From Trichopria drosophilae (lineage: Eukaryota; Arthropoda; Insecta; Hymenoptera; Diapriidae), in contig CM059582.1 in assembly GCA_030407085.1 (NCBI GenBank), positions 159,208,001 to 159,272,000 on the forward strand: DNA of 64,000 bases. The letters are read 5' to 3'. Made by a program: the position numbers and the translations under genes. The notes under the pieces were generated by a model. That model was not told the origin of the DNA. It saw only the letters and a program-made list of their open reading frames with translations, and searched no databases. Positions 1-11,656 of this stretch are shown in pieces (positions within the stretch are counted from its first letter, which is position 1; each line of letters opens with the position of its first letter).

Positions 1-683
1 TTAAATTCAAACAAGTATATGTAATGCTTTACTTTATTATAACTTTTATTTAATGTCTAGAATTATATTGACAATTTATAAAATTTATTCAATATTATGT
101 TTATATTTAAGGGTTATCTGTTTTTTATTAATATAAACACATAAATAAATTATTTAAATAAAATTTCCTGTAAATTCCGCACATAAAAGATCGTAAAAAT
201 ATCAAATGCGTTAAATTCGAAAACTCACAATGACACAGAGTGTCTCAACCTGCATGCCTCAAAGTATCTCAACGTGCATGAAACGTACTATTTTTTTAAT
301 GACATGAAACTTTCAAGTTCATATTAACATATGTTCGAAATATCTTCAGAATATTAAAATAGAGTAACAACAATTACGGAAATCTTATATTTACTTTTTA
401 CTTCCACTGAAAAAGTATACTTTTTCCAACCGTGAACAATATTTTAAAACACTTTTTTCTTAACGAAAAATTTCGGTCGCTGTTTCGATCAGACAAAACT
501 CGAAATACACCGTCTGCCCGCTATCAAAAGTGTGCTACTAATGATATAATAACATTATTGTACACAGGTTATTGTTTTTATTTACCATTTTCAAAATATC
601 TCACTGTCTCAACATGCGTGCCGCCTCAACCTGCATGCCTTTCCCCTACATATTGAAACAAGATTAGATATAAAATTAATCGG
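1..683. other. AT-rich, no gene; repeated CTCAACCTGCATGCCT words
   Basis: I see no supported gene here. The word CTCAACCTGCATGCCT occurs at 244-259 and again at 625-640 in the same orientation, each beside a second partial copy (ATCTCAACGTGCATG near 277 and TGTCTCAACATGCGTGCC near 606). The four copies bracket about 380 bp of AT-rich sequence and may mark a small degenerate repeat element. Confidence 0.4.
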
Positions 684-882
684 GCCGACAAATCAAAAAG
701 CCGACAGATCACAAAACCGACAATCAAAATACCGACAATCGAAAAGCCGACAGTCAAAAAACCTACACTTCAAAAAATGATAGTGCGCTTGTCGATTTGT
801 CCTTTTTTATGTGTTGGCTTTTTGACTGTCGGCTCTATGACTGTCGGTTTTTTTTATGTTTCGGTTTTCCGACCCACAGCCT
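684..882. repeat. Minisatellite of GCCGACARTCAAAA units, partly inverted
   Basis: About five head-to-tail copies of a 14-16-base unit (GCCGACAGTCAAAA and variants) run from 684 to about 770. After a short spacer the same unit returns as its reverse complement (TTTTTGACTGTCGGC, GACTGTCGGTTTTT) from about 822 to 882. The whole block can therefore fold into an imperfect hairpin. A fragment of the same unit is seen near 36195-36275. Confidence 0.75.
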
Positions 883-1593
883 ACTTTCGCAGTTTACTGA
901 ATCGGAATTTAGTAAAACTTAATAAAACTGCAGAAATTATTTAATTTTAGGAATTTGCGTTTTACAGTTTTGCTGCTTCGGCATGTCGTCCTTTTCGGAA
1001 GTACAGCCAAACAATGTGAATAATACAATAGTTATGCATTGTTTTAATTTAATCGTGAGATTATAAATTAAATGATACTACATTATTAATTTGGACATAT
1101 CCATTAATAAAGAAGGATGATCACGAGGATGTTTTCAGCCCCGGATGGTACCTCTGAAACTGACAAATTCGGTTAGAATATAATAAGAGCTAACACCTAA
1201 TATAAAATTTGAGTGTTTAATCATGTGAGAAAGTTCGAAAAATCATTTTGAATTCGCGGATAATACGTAGAAAAATGCAGTGATCTAAGTAGTAACAGTC
1301 TGTTCATACTGCCAACAACAGACTGCGGACTATTACTACTTAGATTACTGCTATTGTCTGTGTAAAATCTGCCTGCAACAATTTTGAAAACTTGCTTGCA
1401 TAATAAAACAGTCAAATTTGGTATTAGGTGTTAGCTCTTATTATACTCTAACCCAATTTTTCAGTTTCGGAGGTTGCATATCCGGGGCAGAAATCACGTA
1501 TGCTCATGAGCATCTTCCTTTTTTGGTCTACATTTTCGACCAGAATTGGTGCGGTTGGAGGATCATAACCTATCATATATATATATATATATA

Positions 1594-2297
1594 TCTACTG
1601 ACTGACGTTTCCTCGGTCTGTTCTAGCTGGAATCATCAGTGTTATATACCGAAATGTCTTTGACGAAATGAAAAGTAGCTCCTTGCTTGAAGAGGTGTAA
1701 AAGTTAGTCACCTTTCTAATCTAATTTTTAATTCATTATATATATATATATATATATGATATTTGAGCAGAAAGTTCAATGTAGACACAAGGCAGATCAG
1801 TAACACATGGCCTTGCTGATTGTTGAGAATTGAAATTGAAATATTATTTCCCCCTCGACTTAGAAATTATTCATACACGGAGAGAAATTTCTAACGATTA
1901 TAGTACGGAACTCTTATCGACGCATCCCATGCCGCTACCCACCATCAAATCCGGTGGGTCTTGAGGAAATAAAGTATGCGTCCACGGTAGAATACGTTGT
2001 CAATCTCTGCGGCCGCGGCAAAAGAGTATGAAAACAAACGAATCTCGTAAGTGAGAGCCTGAGTCTTTTCGGGCGAAGGTGACCCACGGTATAAACATTA
2101 GAAATTTCTCTCCGTGTAGCGACGAGCGAGTCCATCAGTTGGCTCGATCACCTAATGAATTAAAAATTAGATTAGAAAGGTGACTAACTTTTACACCTCT
2201 ACAAGCAAGGAGCTACTTTTCATTTCGTCAAAGACATTTCGGTATATAACACTGATGATTCCAGCTAGTACAAACCGAGGAAACGTCAGTCAGTAGA
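1594..2297. repeat. Long inverted repeat, about 145-bp arms
   Basis: Arm 1594-1739 and arm 2153-2297 are near-perfect reverse complements: for example TCTACTGACTGACGTTT at the outer left end matches AAACGTCAGTCAGTAGA at the outer right end. The high similarity suggests a younger structure than its surroundings. Confidence 0.85.
1876..2116. mobile_element. TA-flanked MITE with CACGGAGAGAAATTTC termini
   Basis: The ends CACGGAGAGAAATTTCTAA (from 1876) and its exact reverse complement (ending 2116) are flanked on both sides by TA, the duplication expected of Tc1/mariner-type insertion. The 241-bp interior is more GC-rich than its surroundings and has no coding frame I recognise. The element at 37337-38460 starts with the same CACGGAGAGAA. 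Confidence 0.75.
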
Positions 2298-2480
2298 TAA
2301 GAGATTCTATCTTTCTTAAAACAGATTAAATCTGCATTTGTCTGATGATAAAAGAATATATTTTCTATCATACATCGAGATTACGGTCCTTCAACATGCA
2401 CAAATCCGGCGATGAAACGAGGACAACAAATTTATTATTGGGATCGCTATGTCCAAATTAATAATTTAATATCATTTAAT

Positions 2481-3243
2481 GTCAATAATCTAAAAAATAA
2501 AATAAAGTAAGGTATTGAAATTTCAGAAATAAAAATAAATAAACAAACGGGGAATTTAATAACATTTCATTAAAACAAGAGATTGGTTGCCTTTTAAAAT
2601 AACAATGCGAAGAAAATGTTGATGCCCATCGAAAGTAGGATGGTCGGGGGAATGGTATAAGATTGTAGAGTGATCTCATTTAGAAATGTTTTACTTAGTT
2701 TTACATTACTCACAGCTAGTGCTTAAAGTATACCAGTATGCTGAAATAGCGCTTAACCCACTAAAAATGGCATTTGCTCACAAACGCGCAAATAGTACAT
2801 TATGATACAAGTGCGCGAAATAGGTGAATTCCTGTAAGTCAGCTACTTGACACGTGTATTGTATGTTATTTGTTTTTATTCCATAGAGAAATTTTTCGAC
2901 CTCTTTGAGTGTGTAAAGTATTTCAAACTCTATAAAAACAGCGTGCGAAATTGAATTTCGCGTACGGGGTTGAAACAAAATTTCATTGTTCGAAACACAA
3001 AGCACAGGCGCTTTCCGCTTTGATATTTGCACAAATACTACGTATTTCCAAAACACTCAATTACTATTTGATGCATTTGACGCAACAGCTTTCTGTAAAA
3101 ATTTACGAAGGGATGGCCACAACCAAACCATATCTACAACCGAACCTCTCCCATATCCATCAAAACTTGTATTACTAATTTTATGCTACCATGCCAAAGC
3201 TATTGAAAAAAACTCAATGACAAAACAAGAAATACATCATTAA
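2481..3243. other. Unassigned stretch
   Basis: AT-rich sequence. Several overlapping open frames of 65-92 codons exist on both strands between 2480 and 3243. None resembles a protein I know and opposite-strand frames overlap, so none is called as a gene. Confidence 0.4.
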
Positions 3244-3416
3244 TATCTTACAATCTGTGGTCAAATAAATCAACTTACACCTTTAAGTTTTAAATTCATG
3301 CATGTTACTGATCGCAGTTACACCGCATCATTACAACCTCCCGAGGTTGAACAAATATTAGAAAAAGAAATTCGGTCCAATGGCAAATGTATACTGTTTA
3401 CAAAGTTGAAGAAGTA
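3244..3416 (+). pseudogene. Short coding-looking frame, unidentified
   Basis: An open frame of about 57 codons runs from a TAA at 3241 to a TAA ending at 3416. Its only ATG is at 3298. The translated part (with QPPEVEQILEKEI and a basic end, FTKLKK) has a more protein-like composition than neighbouring frames. I do not recognise it. It could be a decayed transposon or host exon, or chance. Another open frame, 2986-3243, ends just upstream in a different frame, which would fit a frameshifted pseudogene. Confidence 0.2.
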
Positions 3417-4528
3417 ATGTATATAGCGACTTTCAATATATTAAATGTATGTTTGATACAATACTTTAATTTTACAGTATTTATGGTCACTAAATATATA
3501 TTAAAAATATAATGTAACTTTGTTCGTATACCAAAAATATCTGCTTTATGCATGGAATATCTTTGCCTCTTCCCCATTTTTCGAAATCAGAACAAAATTG
3601 CACTTATTCGCAATCGGTTAAATACCCGTAAAAAATTGAATGGAATCAAATACAGGAATTTAAAACTTCAACGTGACTTTTCTGTCACAGTAGTTGGTAA
3701 TGTTTAAATGGTGTACCTACAAATTTGCGCAATTTTACTTGAAAAGAGTGTGTCGGGCGCGCATACATGGGCCGAAGCGTATTTGCCTATGCATTACAGG
3801 AAGAATCCCCTAATATATGTACCAAACGATAATGCATTTCTATAGCGAGCGCATCACGCCAAGTTGCAGTCGCATTGGCCCCTTGTGGCCGCCAAACTAA
3901 CTACATAAAACAATCGCATGCCGTGAATTGTGTCAAATTCGAAATTAGAAAGTTACTAGTGAAATGAAAAATATCATATCAAGAACATACAACAACTATA
4001 TTGTAAAAATTTATTAAATCAGATACCGTTTCCGATTTCCGTGAAACAAAAAAATACGGGTCACCTTATTTGCCCTAAAGAACAACATATTTCATGGAAA
4101 ATAATTTTTCAGAAGCCAACATAGTACCCCTGGAATCGGTATAAAAAAGCACTTACAATAACAAACACTCGCAACTATCATTCATTTAAACCGACTGAGG
4201 ATGGAAAACACATCATTGCAAACAATTTTCGTCTATTATAAATTTCAAGAAATGTGCTATTATAAAATAATTTTTTAATTATTTATTTAATAAAGATTTA
4301 ATTATGTAAGTACATGCATTTCATTATATAGTATATTTTTTAATTTGCTATAGAAAATATTATCCCCATAATGAATTGAAACAGCGCTACAAAACGCGGC
4401 ATGCGCCAGCGGCAGGGCGCGTAAGTTTGCTCAATCCGAGTCTTGATTAATATCTATTAATAAATAAATCTATTAATTCATGTGTGTCATTTTTTTTCTA
4501 AACGGGGTATATTTCCAAATTGTTCTTA
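3417..4528. other. AT-rich, no feature recognised
   Basis: No open frame of note, no clear inverted repeat and no recognisable transposon end. A GC-richer patch at about 3745-3910 has no identified function. Confidence 0.4.
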
Positions 4529-5482
4529 CCCAAGTAGCACAAAGTTTTAAGAAAGTTTTTATAACTACTAAAAACGTTTTCGCGACTTAAATTATTGAAA
4601 ATTGTACAACCAAAAAGTTTTAGTAGTATATACAACTTTTCCTGGATGTAGAAACGTTTTTACAACTCCGTAAACGTTATTTATCTTGTAATATGTAATT
4701 CAAGTCGCTAATACGTTTTTAAAACTTCATATACATTTATTGCATTGTAATACACTATTAAAGTTGTATAAACGTTTACACGATTCCTCAAAGGTTGGTT
4801 GCAATTCTATGAAGTTTCATACAACTGCCGCTAGGTGGCGAATATTCGATTCTAGTTTTTCGACCTTACAAGAACTTTTTCGAAGCTCATATATATACAT
4901 GCCATCGTGAGTTCATTTCGTATCTGCGATATACTTGCGACAAGATGTATTTATGAGACTAATTGCGGTTAGGTGCGTTTGCGAAGCGTTGTTAAATGTG
5001 CATGTGTTGATATATATGTAAATGCGAAATATATATATTGTATGTATGTATGTAGATGAATATGTCCGGTGAAAGATGGTGTGCATATATAAAATATTTC
5101 CAATAATAAACTTTACATTTGATACATTTTTGCAATATTTCATAGTTAGTCGTATAACGGTTGTATAATAGTTATAATAACGCCAATATATGTTACGTTT
5201 AAATGTATTTCATTTCTAAGTTTAATCTTTAAGGTCTTATAAAAGTCGTATAAACCTTACGATAACTCCTGTTTGTGACTATTAATTATTGGTTTCATAA
5301 CAGTTATACAATAACGTTTATACAACGTCGAAAAAAGGTTGCATATATTCCCCATTTGGTTGATATAATCGTTTCTACAACGTTAATACATAAACATTTT
5401 AGTTGTATAATAGTTATAAAGTTTTAAGAAAAGTCATATAAACGTTGTTGTGCTCATAATACAACTAGATGTGCTGCTTGGG
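4529..5482. mobile_element. TIR element A (CCCAAGTAGCACA ends, GTTGTATAAACGTT-like interior)
   Basis: The left end CCCAAGTAGCACA (4529-4541) and the right end TGTGCTGCTTGGG (5470-5482) are inverted repeats with one mismatch. Most of the interior is a degenerate array of one word in both orientations (AAACGTTTT, TACAACTTTT, GTTGTATAAACG, GTTATAA). The unique centre (about 4800-5060) is less repetitive and holds a CTCF-like core and TATATATACA. There is no transposase. A target-site duplication could not be fixed (flanks TTA and AAA). Confidence 0.7.
4827..4840 (+). promoter_or_regulatory. CTCF-like core motif in element A
   Basis: GCCGCTAGGTGGCG closely resembles the core bound by CTCF in insects and vertebrates. 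It lies in the unique centre of element A. A match of this length is only suggestive; binding is inferred, not shown. Confidence 0.35.
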
Positions 5483-6003
5483 AAAAACATGATTTTTTTC
5501 AAGTTGTAATTCGATGGAGAACCCTATTTGTTATTATTTGTTTGTAAACAATCGCATTTTATACAATGTAAAAAACAATATATTTATATGGCTAAAATTG
5601 TATCTGATATTGTACTTTATAACAAAGAAAACCCATTTTGATTTGTTAAGATTGATCAAGTAGTTTTCGAGATATTCGACTTTGAAATAAAATGGTTAAA
5701 AAAATTAAATTGTTAATATAAACAATACAATTTATTTTTTGGCAAAATCATTTGGTACAATATTCTTTTAGGGCAAACTTTGCAAGAAAAATCATTTTGA
5801 AGAAAAAAGAAGATATCATGTTTTTTGTTGGCCCGTTTCACAAATTCTTTAATGTTGAATACAATGAAAAATTTCACTTTTATAAAAGTGAAAGTCACTT
5901 CATTACAGTGAAACGACATTCCACTTTAATTAACGTGACATTTTCACTTTTAGAATTCTAGAGTGATTGTATCTATTATACATAGAAAAATACTGGAAAT
6001 CTA
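5483..6003. repeat. AT-rich with a GTGAAA/TTTCAC word cluster
   Basis: Between about 5868 and 5955 the word GTGAAA and its complement TTTCACTTT occur several times in both orientations, resembling the interiors of the TIR elements in this window on a smaller scale. The rest of the stretch is AT-rich without a supported gene; overlapping opposite-strand frames of about 69 codons at 5713-5961 look like chance. Confidence 0.4.
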
Positions 6004-6864
6004 CACGGAACGAAGGATCTAGGTTTTATAGCATGAAAACTGTCGCTTTGAAAGCATTGAATGTTATTATGCTAAGTTGGTTAGAAGTGAAATCTATTGC
6101 AGTATAAGTTCACTCCTATAAAGCATAGACTGTTTACATGCTAATAAAGGTAACATAACATAGTAATATGTCTAGGGCGCCGTACTATTAAAGCAGCCAG
6201 TTCATGTAAATACAGCATAATATAGCCTCATCCTACAGTTCCTCGCGCTCATCCTATTTTAGGATAAGCGACTTCTGGAACTGATCGGTCTTGTTCGCTC
6301 GTTCCTATCGCGCAGTCCAAATTCGGCCAGTTCCGCCATTCCGGTCACACGTGCCAGCAATCGCCAACAGTCAAATCGAGCGCACCGGTAAATGGCGATT
6401 TCAGGCGGTTATAAATCGTTTTATTTCACATATGTGTATAATTTCACATTCGTTTTAGAAGTGTAAAACCGTCGTGTGTATTTCAGTATCAATATAAGAT
6501 GTTCGATTTAAAACCTTTTTTTTTTAGAGTTGCACTATCAATGGATAATGTTGCTTCTAAAACCTTTCAAAGAGTCTATTAGCGATAGAAGATTTTAGAT
6601 GAAAAACTTACTATCATCATGTATGGGCAATTTTAGTCTGATACACACTGTCAGTTAATAAGTTTTATTCTGTCAATATTTATATAAAATAAATAATTAA
6701 CGTTTCTGCGTATGGTTAATTTGTGTCTATTATTGCCAATTTTTGACATCAAACCTTGATTAATAAAGTTTATTATTCATTAAGGATTTTAGTAAATAGT
6801 TGATATAATGAAATTTATTTACCGAGATTATAAATGTAAAATTACAATTGTCCATGTATACATA

Positions 6865-7258
6865 CAGGGTGGACGCCGAAAAGCGCCCTTTAGGGCATCC
6901 CGTGTTAAAGAAGCAGCCAATGGCGATCGAGTATTTGTGATGTAACTAGCCTAGTCGGTAAAACATGCAACTTATCTAAAATAATAAACCTGTTGAAATG
7001 ACAAAAATGATCGAGAATTAGCACAACTTTATTGGAAAATAAGTTTTAAATATTGAAAAATCTACACACAATAACTGTCGTCAAGACTGGAGTTTTACTT
7101 GGTTGTGTTATTGTATGAAGGAACAGCTGCGAGAGAGGCCCAACCGCCGCGGACGCGCCATTGGCCGACTGGGCTAGTTACATTACAAATACTCGATCGC
7201 CATTGGCTGCTTCTTCAACACGGGATGCCTTATGGGGCGCTTTTCGGCGTACACCCTG
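6865..7258. mobile_element. Nested MITE, CAGGGTG ends, TA duplication
   Basis: This 394-bp element has TIRs of roughly 95 bp (6865-6960 against 7167-7258), starting CAGGGTGGACGCCGAAAAGC and ending with the near-complement. TA flanks both ends (6863-6864 and 7259-7260). It lies inside the element at 6004-7751 and is therefore younger than it. Ends and duplication fit a Tc1/mariner-type MITE. Confidence 0.85.
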
Positions 7259-7359
7259 TATATCATTAATGATTTTATATTTATACTCGAATTATAACCT
7301 ATTCTCATCACATATACCAATTCATGTTTGATATGTATTAAACTTTACTTCTTATTATT

Positions 7360-7635
7360 TCAAAAATTTTGAGATTTTACACGACTGGAATACGGGATAC
7401 ATGCGTGAACTGGGACTTCAGAGAGTTCGATTGTCATACTGCACGCAGTTTCGCGCCAAATCTGATCCCCTATTCCGCCATTCCGCGATTTTTTCAGTTC
7501 CAGGACACTCATCTCCTCAAATAGCGTGAGCCTGAGGTATTGTGCGATGACGTATAGCCACGCTTTAGGAATGTAAACACCTTGCTTTTTAAGCATGCTA
7601 TCTAGCTGTTGTGTAATATGTGGCACGCATAAATT
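7360..7635 (-). CDS. Unidentified open frame inside TIR element
   Basis: About 90 open codons on the minus strand, with a plausible protein composition (tracts such as IPKAWLYVIAQYLRLTLFEE and WRETACSMTIELSEVPVHAC). It has no ATG at its upstream end; the first in-frame ATG is inside (SMLKKQGVY). It could be a terminal exon: ACACAACAG upstream of CTAGATAG would serve as an acceptor. I do not recognise the product. Because it lies between the TIRs it may be part of the element's own unknown gene or a captured host fragment. Confidence 0.3.
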   Translation of the reverse strand, partial: NLCVPHITQQLDSMLKKQGVYIPKAWLYVIAQYLRLTLFEEMSVLELKKSRNGGIGDQIWRETACSMTIELSEVPVHACIPYSSRVKSQNF

Positions 7636-7753
7636 TCATAAAGCCGATCACTAGTAAAAAGGGTTAGAAATGATGATCGATTAGTGGGAAAATACATCGT
7701 ACAATGCAATGGAATACATTCACGCTACACAACTAGATCCTTCGTTCCGTGTA

Positions 7754-8005
7754 AGTAGTCACAGTCCGCACCTACTGCGAACAACACCCCGTGGGTCCTA
7801 TTACTACTGAAATTACTACATTTTCCTATGTATAAACCGCCGCTTTAAAGGCGTTTTTTTAAACTTTCCCAGATGATAAAACAATCGTATTTTCCACTAG
7901 ATGTTAGTTCTCATCATACACTACTCAAAATTGTCGGTTTCGGAGGTTCCATCTCGAGGACGGAAATCATGTATACTCGTGGGCATCTTCTTTGTTTAGT
8001 GAAAT
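7754..8005. repeat. Second copy of the repeat seen at 1262-1525
   Basis: From AAGTAGTCACAGTC through TTGTCGGTTTCGGAGGTT to GGGCATCTTC this sequence matches 1284-1525 in the same orientation with moderate divergence. It starts immediately after the right end of the element at 6004-7751, so that element may have inserted at the edge of this repeat. Confidence 0.65.
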
Positions 8006-8091
8006 CCAATTTGACGGTAGAAGTTTGGTAATACGAGGCATTTTTCCATTAGGTCGTAGTCCAAATGTAGTAAAATGGACCTATAACACTG

Positions 8092-8935
8092 GTCGACAAA
8101 AAATGCATCGGACTAGACTATTTTTATAGATTTTGCGTCGCTGAACACGAATCTGGCTTCAAAAATTGCCTATCACGTCGAGATTTTGAAAAAAACGGGT
8201 TCAAAATCGCAAAAAAAGTTTTTTTTGCCGTTTTTGATCAGTGTAGACAGAGAAGTTCATGTGCCACAAGTCTCTAACAAGGCTTAAATTAAAGCCTGAA
8301 CCTTCCCCTAAAAGAATCAAATCGAAACAACACTGAATCAGTCATAGATTGTCATGTAGCGTACCCCGAAGACATGCAAATCCGACTGTGCGACCTCCGC
8401 GTCGTGCATGTTGGATAAGGCTAACGCCAGCAGTATAAATACTTTTCGTACCAAGTTTCCAACAAATTGTGCAATATTAAAATTTTTTATGGCCGCCATT
8501 TGGAATTTTAAACATGTTGATCTCGATTAGAAATCAGTTACCATCAAATCTTCCGTATACCAAGATTCAATAAAATACATTCAGTTTCAAAATTTGATGT
8601 CTGCCATTTTTAATTTTTTAACTTTGATATGAACTTCTTAATTAGATATTGCCTTATCACAAAAACTGTAAATAGCATAATTATAATTCGCAGGTGTGCG
8701 TTCCACTATCGCACGTATGTACGTCTGTGTAAAAATGTGTACGCTACATGACAATATCTATGACTGATTCAGTGTCGTTTCGATTTGATTCTTTTAGCGG
8801 AAGGTTCAGGATTTAAGCCTAGTTAGAGACTTGTAGCACATGAGCTTCTCTGTCTACACGTGATCAAAAACTGCAAAAAACGGGGTTTTGAGTTTTGGAC
8901 CAGTTTTTCTCAAAATCTCGACGCGATCACCATCA
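8092..8935. mobile_element. Foldback element with about 190-bp arms
   Basis: Arm 8171-8364 and arm 8739-8927 are inverted copies: GTCATGTAGCGTAC at the inner left end answers GTACGCTACATGAC at the inner right end, and TCGAGATTTTGA answers TCAAAATCTCGA at the outer ends. The spacer contains GGCCGCCATTTGGAATTTTAA and CTGCCATTTTTAATTTTT, members of the dispersed CCGCCAT family. No coding frame is recognised. Confidence 0.75.
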
Positions 8936-10688
8936 ATGTTCAAAACCCATCTTCATACTTTTCTCATGTCTTATGACAAGTGTCTGTACAGATTATTCTT
9001 GCATATTGTTCATTAGTTCATCATCATCTTGTTTCTTTACACTTTATCTCATTTTTATAATTATATTACCTCCACTCTCTGTCGTATTTGAATTCTATCT
9101 CTGTCTTGTCTATGAGTTTGTAGGTGAACTTACGGAAATTACACTGTATATCGTGATTCACAATCAATACCATTTTCTATACCTCAATAAATATAAACTC
9201 GTTTAGACATAAGATAACGTAATGCAATATACATAATGTATTGCAATCAAGGCTTAAATAAATACAAAAAATCTTTTGTTTGCAACCTTTTGGACATGTA
9301 TGTAGCAAACCTGTTTAGTACCTCTGTTTTTATATATCTATATCATGATAGTATCGTAATTTAAAACCGTTTATTTGTAAATTTCTCAAAAAATTCATGA
9401 TTGGTATTGGTACTAATTTTATTTTATTTAATATACTTAATCCTGCCATAGAAGTTAATGGCAGTTTTAAAAACGATTAAAATTATATATTTATACTAAA
9501 CTATTATTTTTAACGAATAGCTTTTCCTATAATTTTATCAATTTTAAATATTATTTAATTAAGTAGTCCAGAAATGATTTTACTTAAATACAAATTGAAT
9601 TATGGAATATACACTGCTCTCTATCGGCTACTTAGTGAATTACGAGTAAAAAGTTCTATTCTAGGTAGTCGGACGATTTAAAAGATATCGTACGTAACAG
9701 ATGTCAACAACATCATTATCTTCTTTACCGACAAGTAATTATTTCTCATTTAATACAGAAAAGTGGAAAACTACGCCACCGGCGGCAGATATACGTTTAG
9801 AAAAGACGAGGTACGAAAGCTCTATTGAACTAATTGAATTACTTGTTATTTTTTCGTATTTCGAACTTCGAGCATATGTGTTTAATTAAATTTTGTCATA
9901 TAAAATGTCACGGATCCATCGGTCGCATCATAATTTAATAAAGCAAATGTTTTGTATGTTTAAGCATCCGACGTCTTATTTCAGAAATAACAACAAATAG
10001 TTGTTTGTGTACCAAATTAGTATTAAATCTTTAAATTATATGCCGTTAATATGTGGTATCCACGCTAAATGCCAAAAAATAGTCATATACTATTAATGAA
10101 GGAAGACACATCGAAGGATGTTTCAACATTTCTTTTACTGTATTTAAAATGAATGTAAGATTTAATATAAATATTAATATTGACCATAATTCCTATAATA
10201 TCAGTTGTAAGGAATAACTATTTTGTCTTCCTTTTTGTGCTATTTACAACAAAATACAGTATATTAATATTTATAATAATTTATAACTTATCGTCTTGGT
10301 CTCTCAGCTAAAAGACATACTTTTACTATTTGCAAATATCCATTATTTCAAATTACATAATGCTAATCACTAGTAAGCAACATGACAGTTTGTAATGCTT
10401 TTGGGTATTAATTCATGTAAGTTAGTAAGAGTTCTATTTCAATGTCAAAAGAGCTTTAGTTGCTTTATATTCAGTAATCTTTAACATAGTCTGTTGAAAA
10501 CTATTATTTATTCTACTACACCTTACTTTGAAGAAAAACTATTTTATGTTTGTCTCAATAGTCCTAATCTATATATAACATTAATTTATCACCTTTTCGG
10601 TAAGTAAAGTATTTTTTTATTTACTTGGTAATATCAGTATTCAATTTACAGTAATACTACAATAACAATGTTTATTCTTTAACCCTTA
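8936..10688. other. AT-rich; one weak exon candidate
   Basis: No repeat or gene is clearly supported. A weak exon candidate on the plus strand lies at about 9758-9810: TTTAATACAG precedes AAAAGTGGAAAAC and the frame reads KWKTTPPAADIRLEKTR up to GACGAG followed by GTACGA. It is too short to call. Confidence 0.3.
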
Positions 10689-10695
10689 CAAACAC

Positions 10696-10717
10696 GGTGT
10701 CGATCCACATCGACACC
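10696..10717. repeat. Perfect 8-bp hairpin
   Basis: GGTGTCGA, six bases, then TCGACACC form a GC-rich stem in a very AT-rich setting. There is no neighbouring gene that would make it a terminator, and no function is inferred. Confidence 0.5.
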
Positions 10718-10888
10718 TTTTTCTAATGCATTTTTTACATATTTCAGGTAATTATTAATCAATTTTCTCGCAATTTTTTGCTTCATACCTTAGGAAACAT
10801 AAATAAATCAATATTTATCATTAATTATTATGTTATAATCATTTAAATAATTAACAAATTGTAAATTTTATGGATTTTTTCACAAAAA

Positions 10889-11500
10889 ATGTATGCTGCG
10901 ACGAAAACGTCACTCAAACATGATGAAACTGGGTACTCGCTGGGGTCGCTGATTACGAATCTGAACACAGATTTTCAATATTCAAAATGGCGAATTCAAT
11001 ATGGCATACCCGAATGTAAAAATGTCATAGTTCAGGGCTGTAAAACTCACCTGTATTCGTCGTTTAGTTCTAAATTATTTACCGTAAATAAATAACATTG
11101 CCTAAAAATACAAACAAATATTAAAAAAATTTCTAAAAAAAAAATTTTTTAAAAATGGAAACAATAATTGCCACGTCCCCGTTCGTGTCTCTGGATTCGA
11201 CTGAGAGCAATACTATTTGTATCAAATTGAAAACTTCCAGCTTCATCAGTCGATCAAGTAATTTTTTCACATTTCGGTCCGCCATTTTGGATCCGCCATA
11301 TTGAATTATGAAAATCTGAGTTCAGATTCGTAATCAGCGACCTCGAAATTCCCCCGAGTACCCAGTTTCATATCGATTAAGTAACTTTTCCACAATTTGG
11401 TCCGCCATTTTGGATCCGCCAAATTGAATTTTGAAAATCTGGGTTTAGATTCGTAATCAGCAACCCCGAAAACCCTCAAGTATTTTTCTGCCATTTTCCG
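10889..11500. repeat. CCGCCATTTTGGAT dispersed repeat, tandem and inverted copies
   Basis: Units containing TCCGCCATTTTGGATCCGCC and GATTCGTAATCAGCGACC occur at about 11272 and 11399 (period about 127 bp), with an opposite-strand copy at about 10935-11000 (GGTCGCTGATTACGAATC). The short open frames here, including one with a repeated VADYES motif, arise from the repeat and are not genes. Relatives lie near 8490, 19190-19440, 30120-30280, 41270, 43990, 45005 and 63790. Confidence 0.75.
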
Positions 11501-11656
11501 CGCAAGGAGAAATGTTTGCTTCAAACGGTTGATTCGATGAATGAGAAACATTATTCATTAAATCATCTGAAAATTAATATTATTCAAAACCTTTACCAGT
11601 AACTTAAAATACAATTCCCAGTAATGTACATTTTAAACTATAATACATATCTATTA

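Larger units (their letters stand above)
1067..2480. mobile_element. Composite foldback element with nested inverted repeats
   Basis: The outermost inverted repeat is about 36-40 bp (1067-1102 against 2441-2480, sharing TTATTAATTTGGACAT). Inside lie two more pairs: 1141-1212 with 1412-1489, and the much better preserved 1594-1739 with 2153-2297. A TA-flanked MITE (1876-2116) sits in the spacer of the last pair. (TA)n tracts lie near 1573-1594 and 1738-1757, beside the arms. No transposase frame is recognisable, so this is a non-autonomous structure with later insertions. Confidence 0.7.
6004..7751. mobile_element. TA-flanked TIR element, CACGGAACGAAGGATCTAG ends
   Basis: The left end CACGGAACGAAGGATCTAG at 6004 is perfectly mirrored at the right end (to 7751), and weaker similarity extends about 15 bp inwards. 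Both sides are flanked by TA (6002-6003 and 7752-7753). The 1748-bp element contains a GC-richer block at about 6240-6415, a nested MITE at 6865-7258 and a minus-strand open frame at 7360-7635. No DDE transposase is recognised, so autonomy is doubtful. The terminal CACGGA resembles two other TA-flanked elements in this window. Confidence 0.75.

Noticed and set aside
10696..10717. Histone-type or rho-independent terminator
   Set aside because: There is no neighbouring gene, the genome is eukaryotic, and the hairpin lacks the histone stem-loop sequence.
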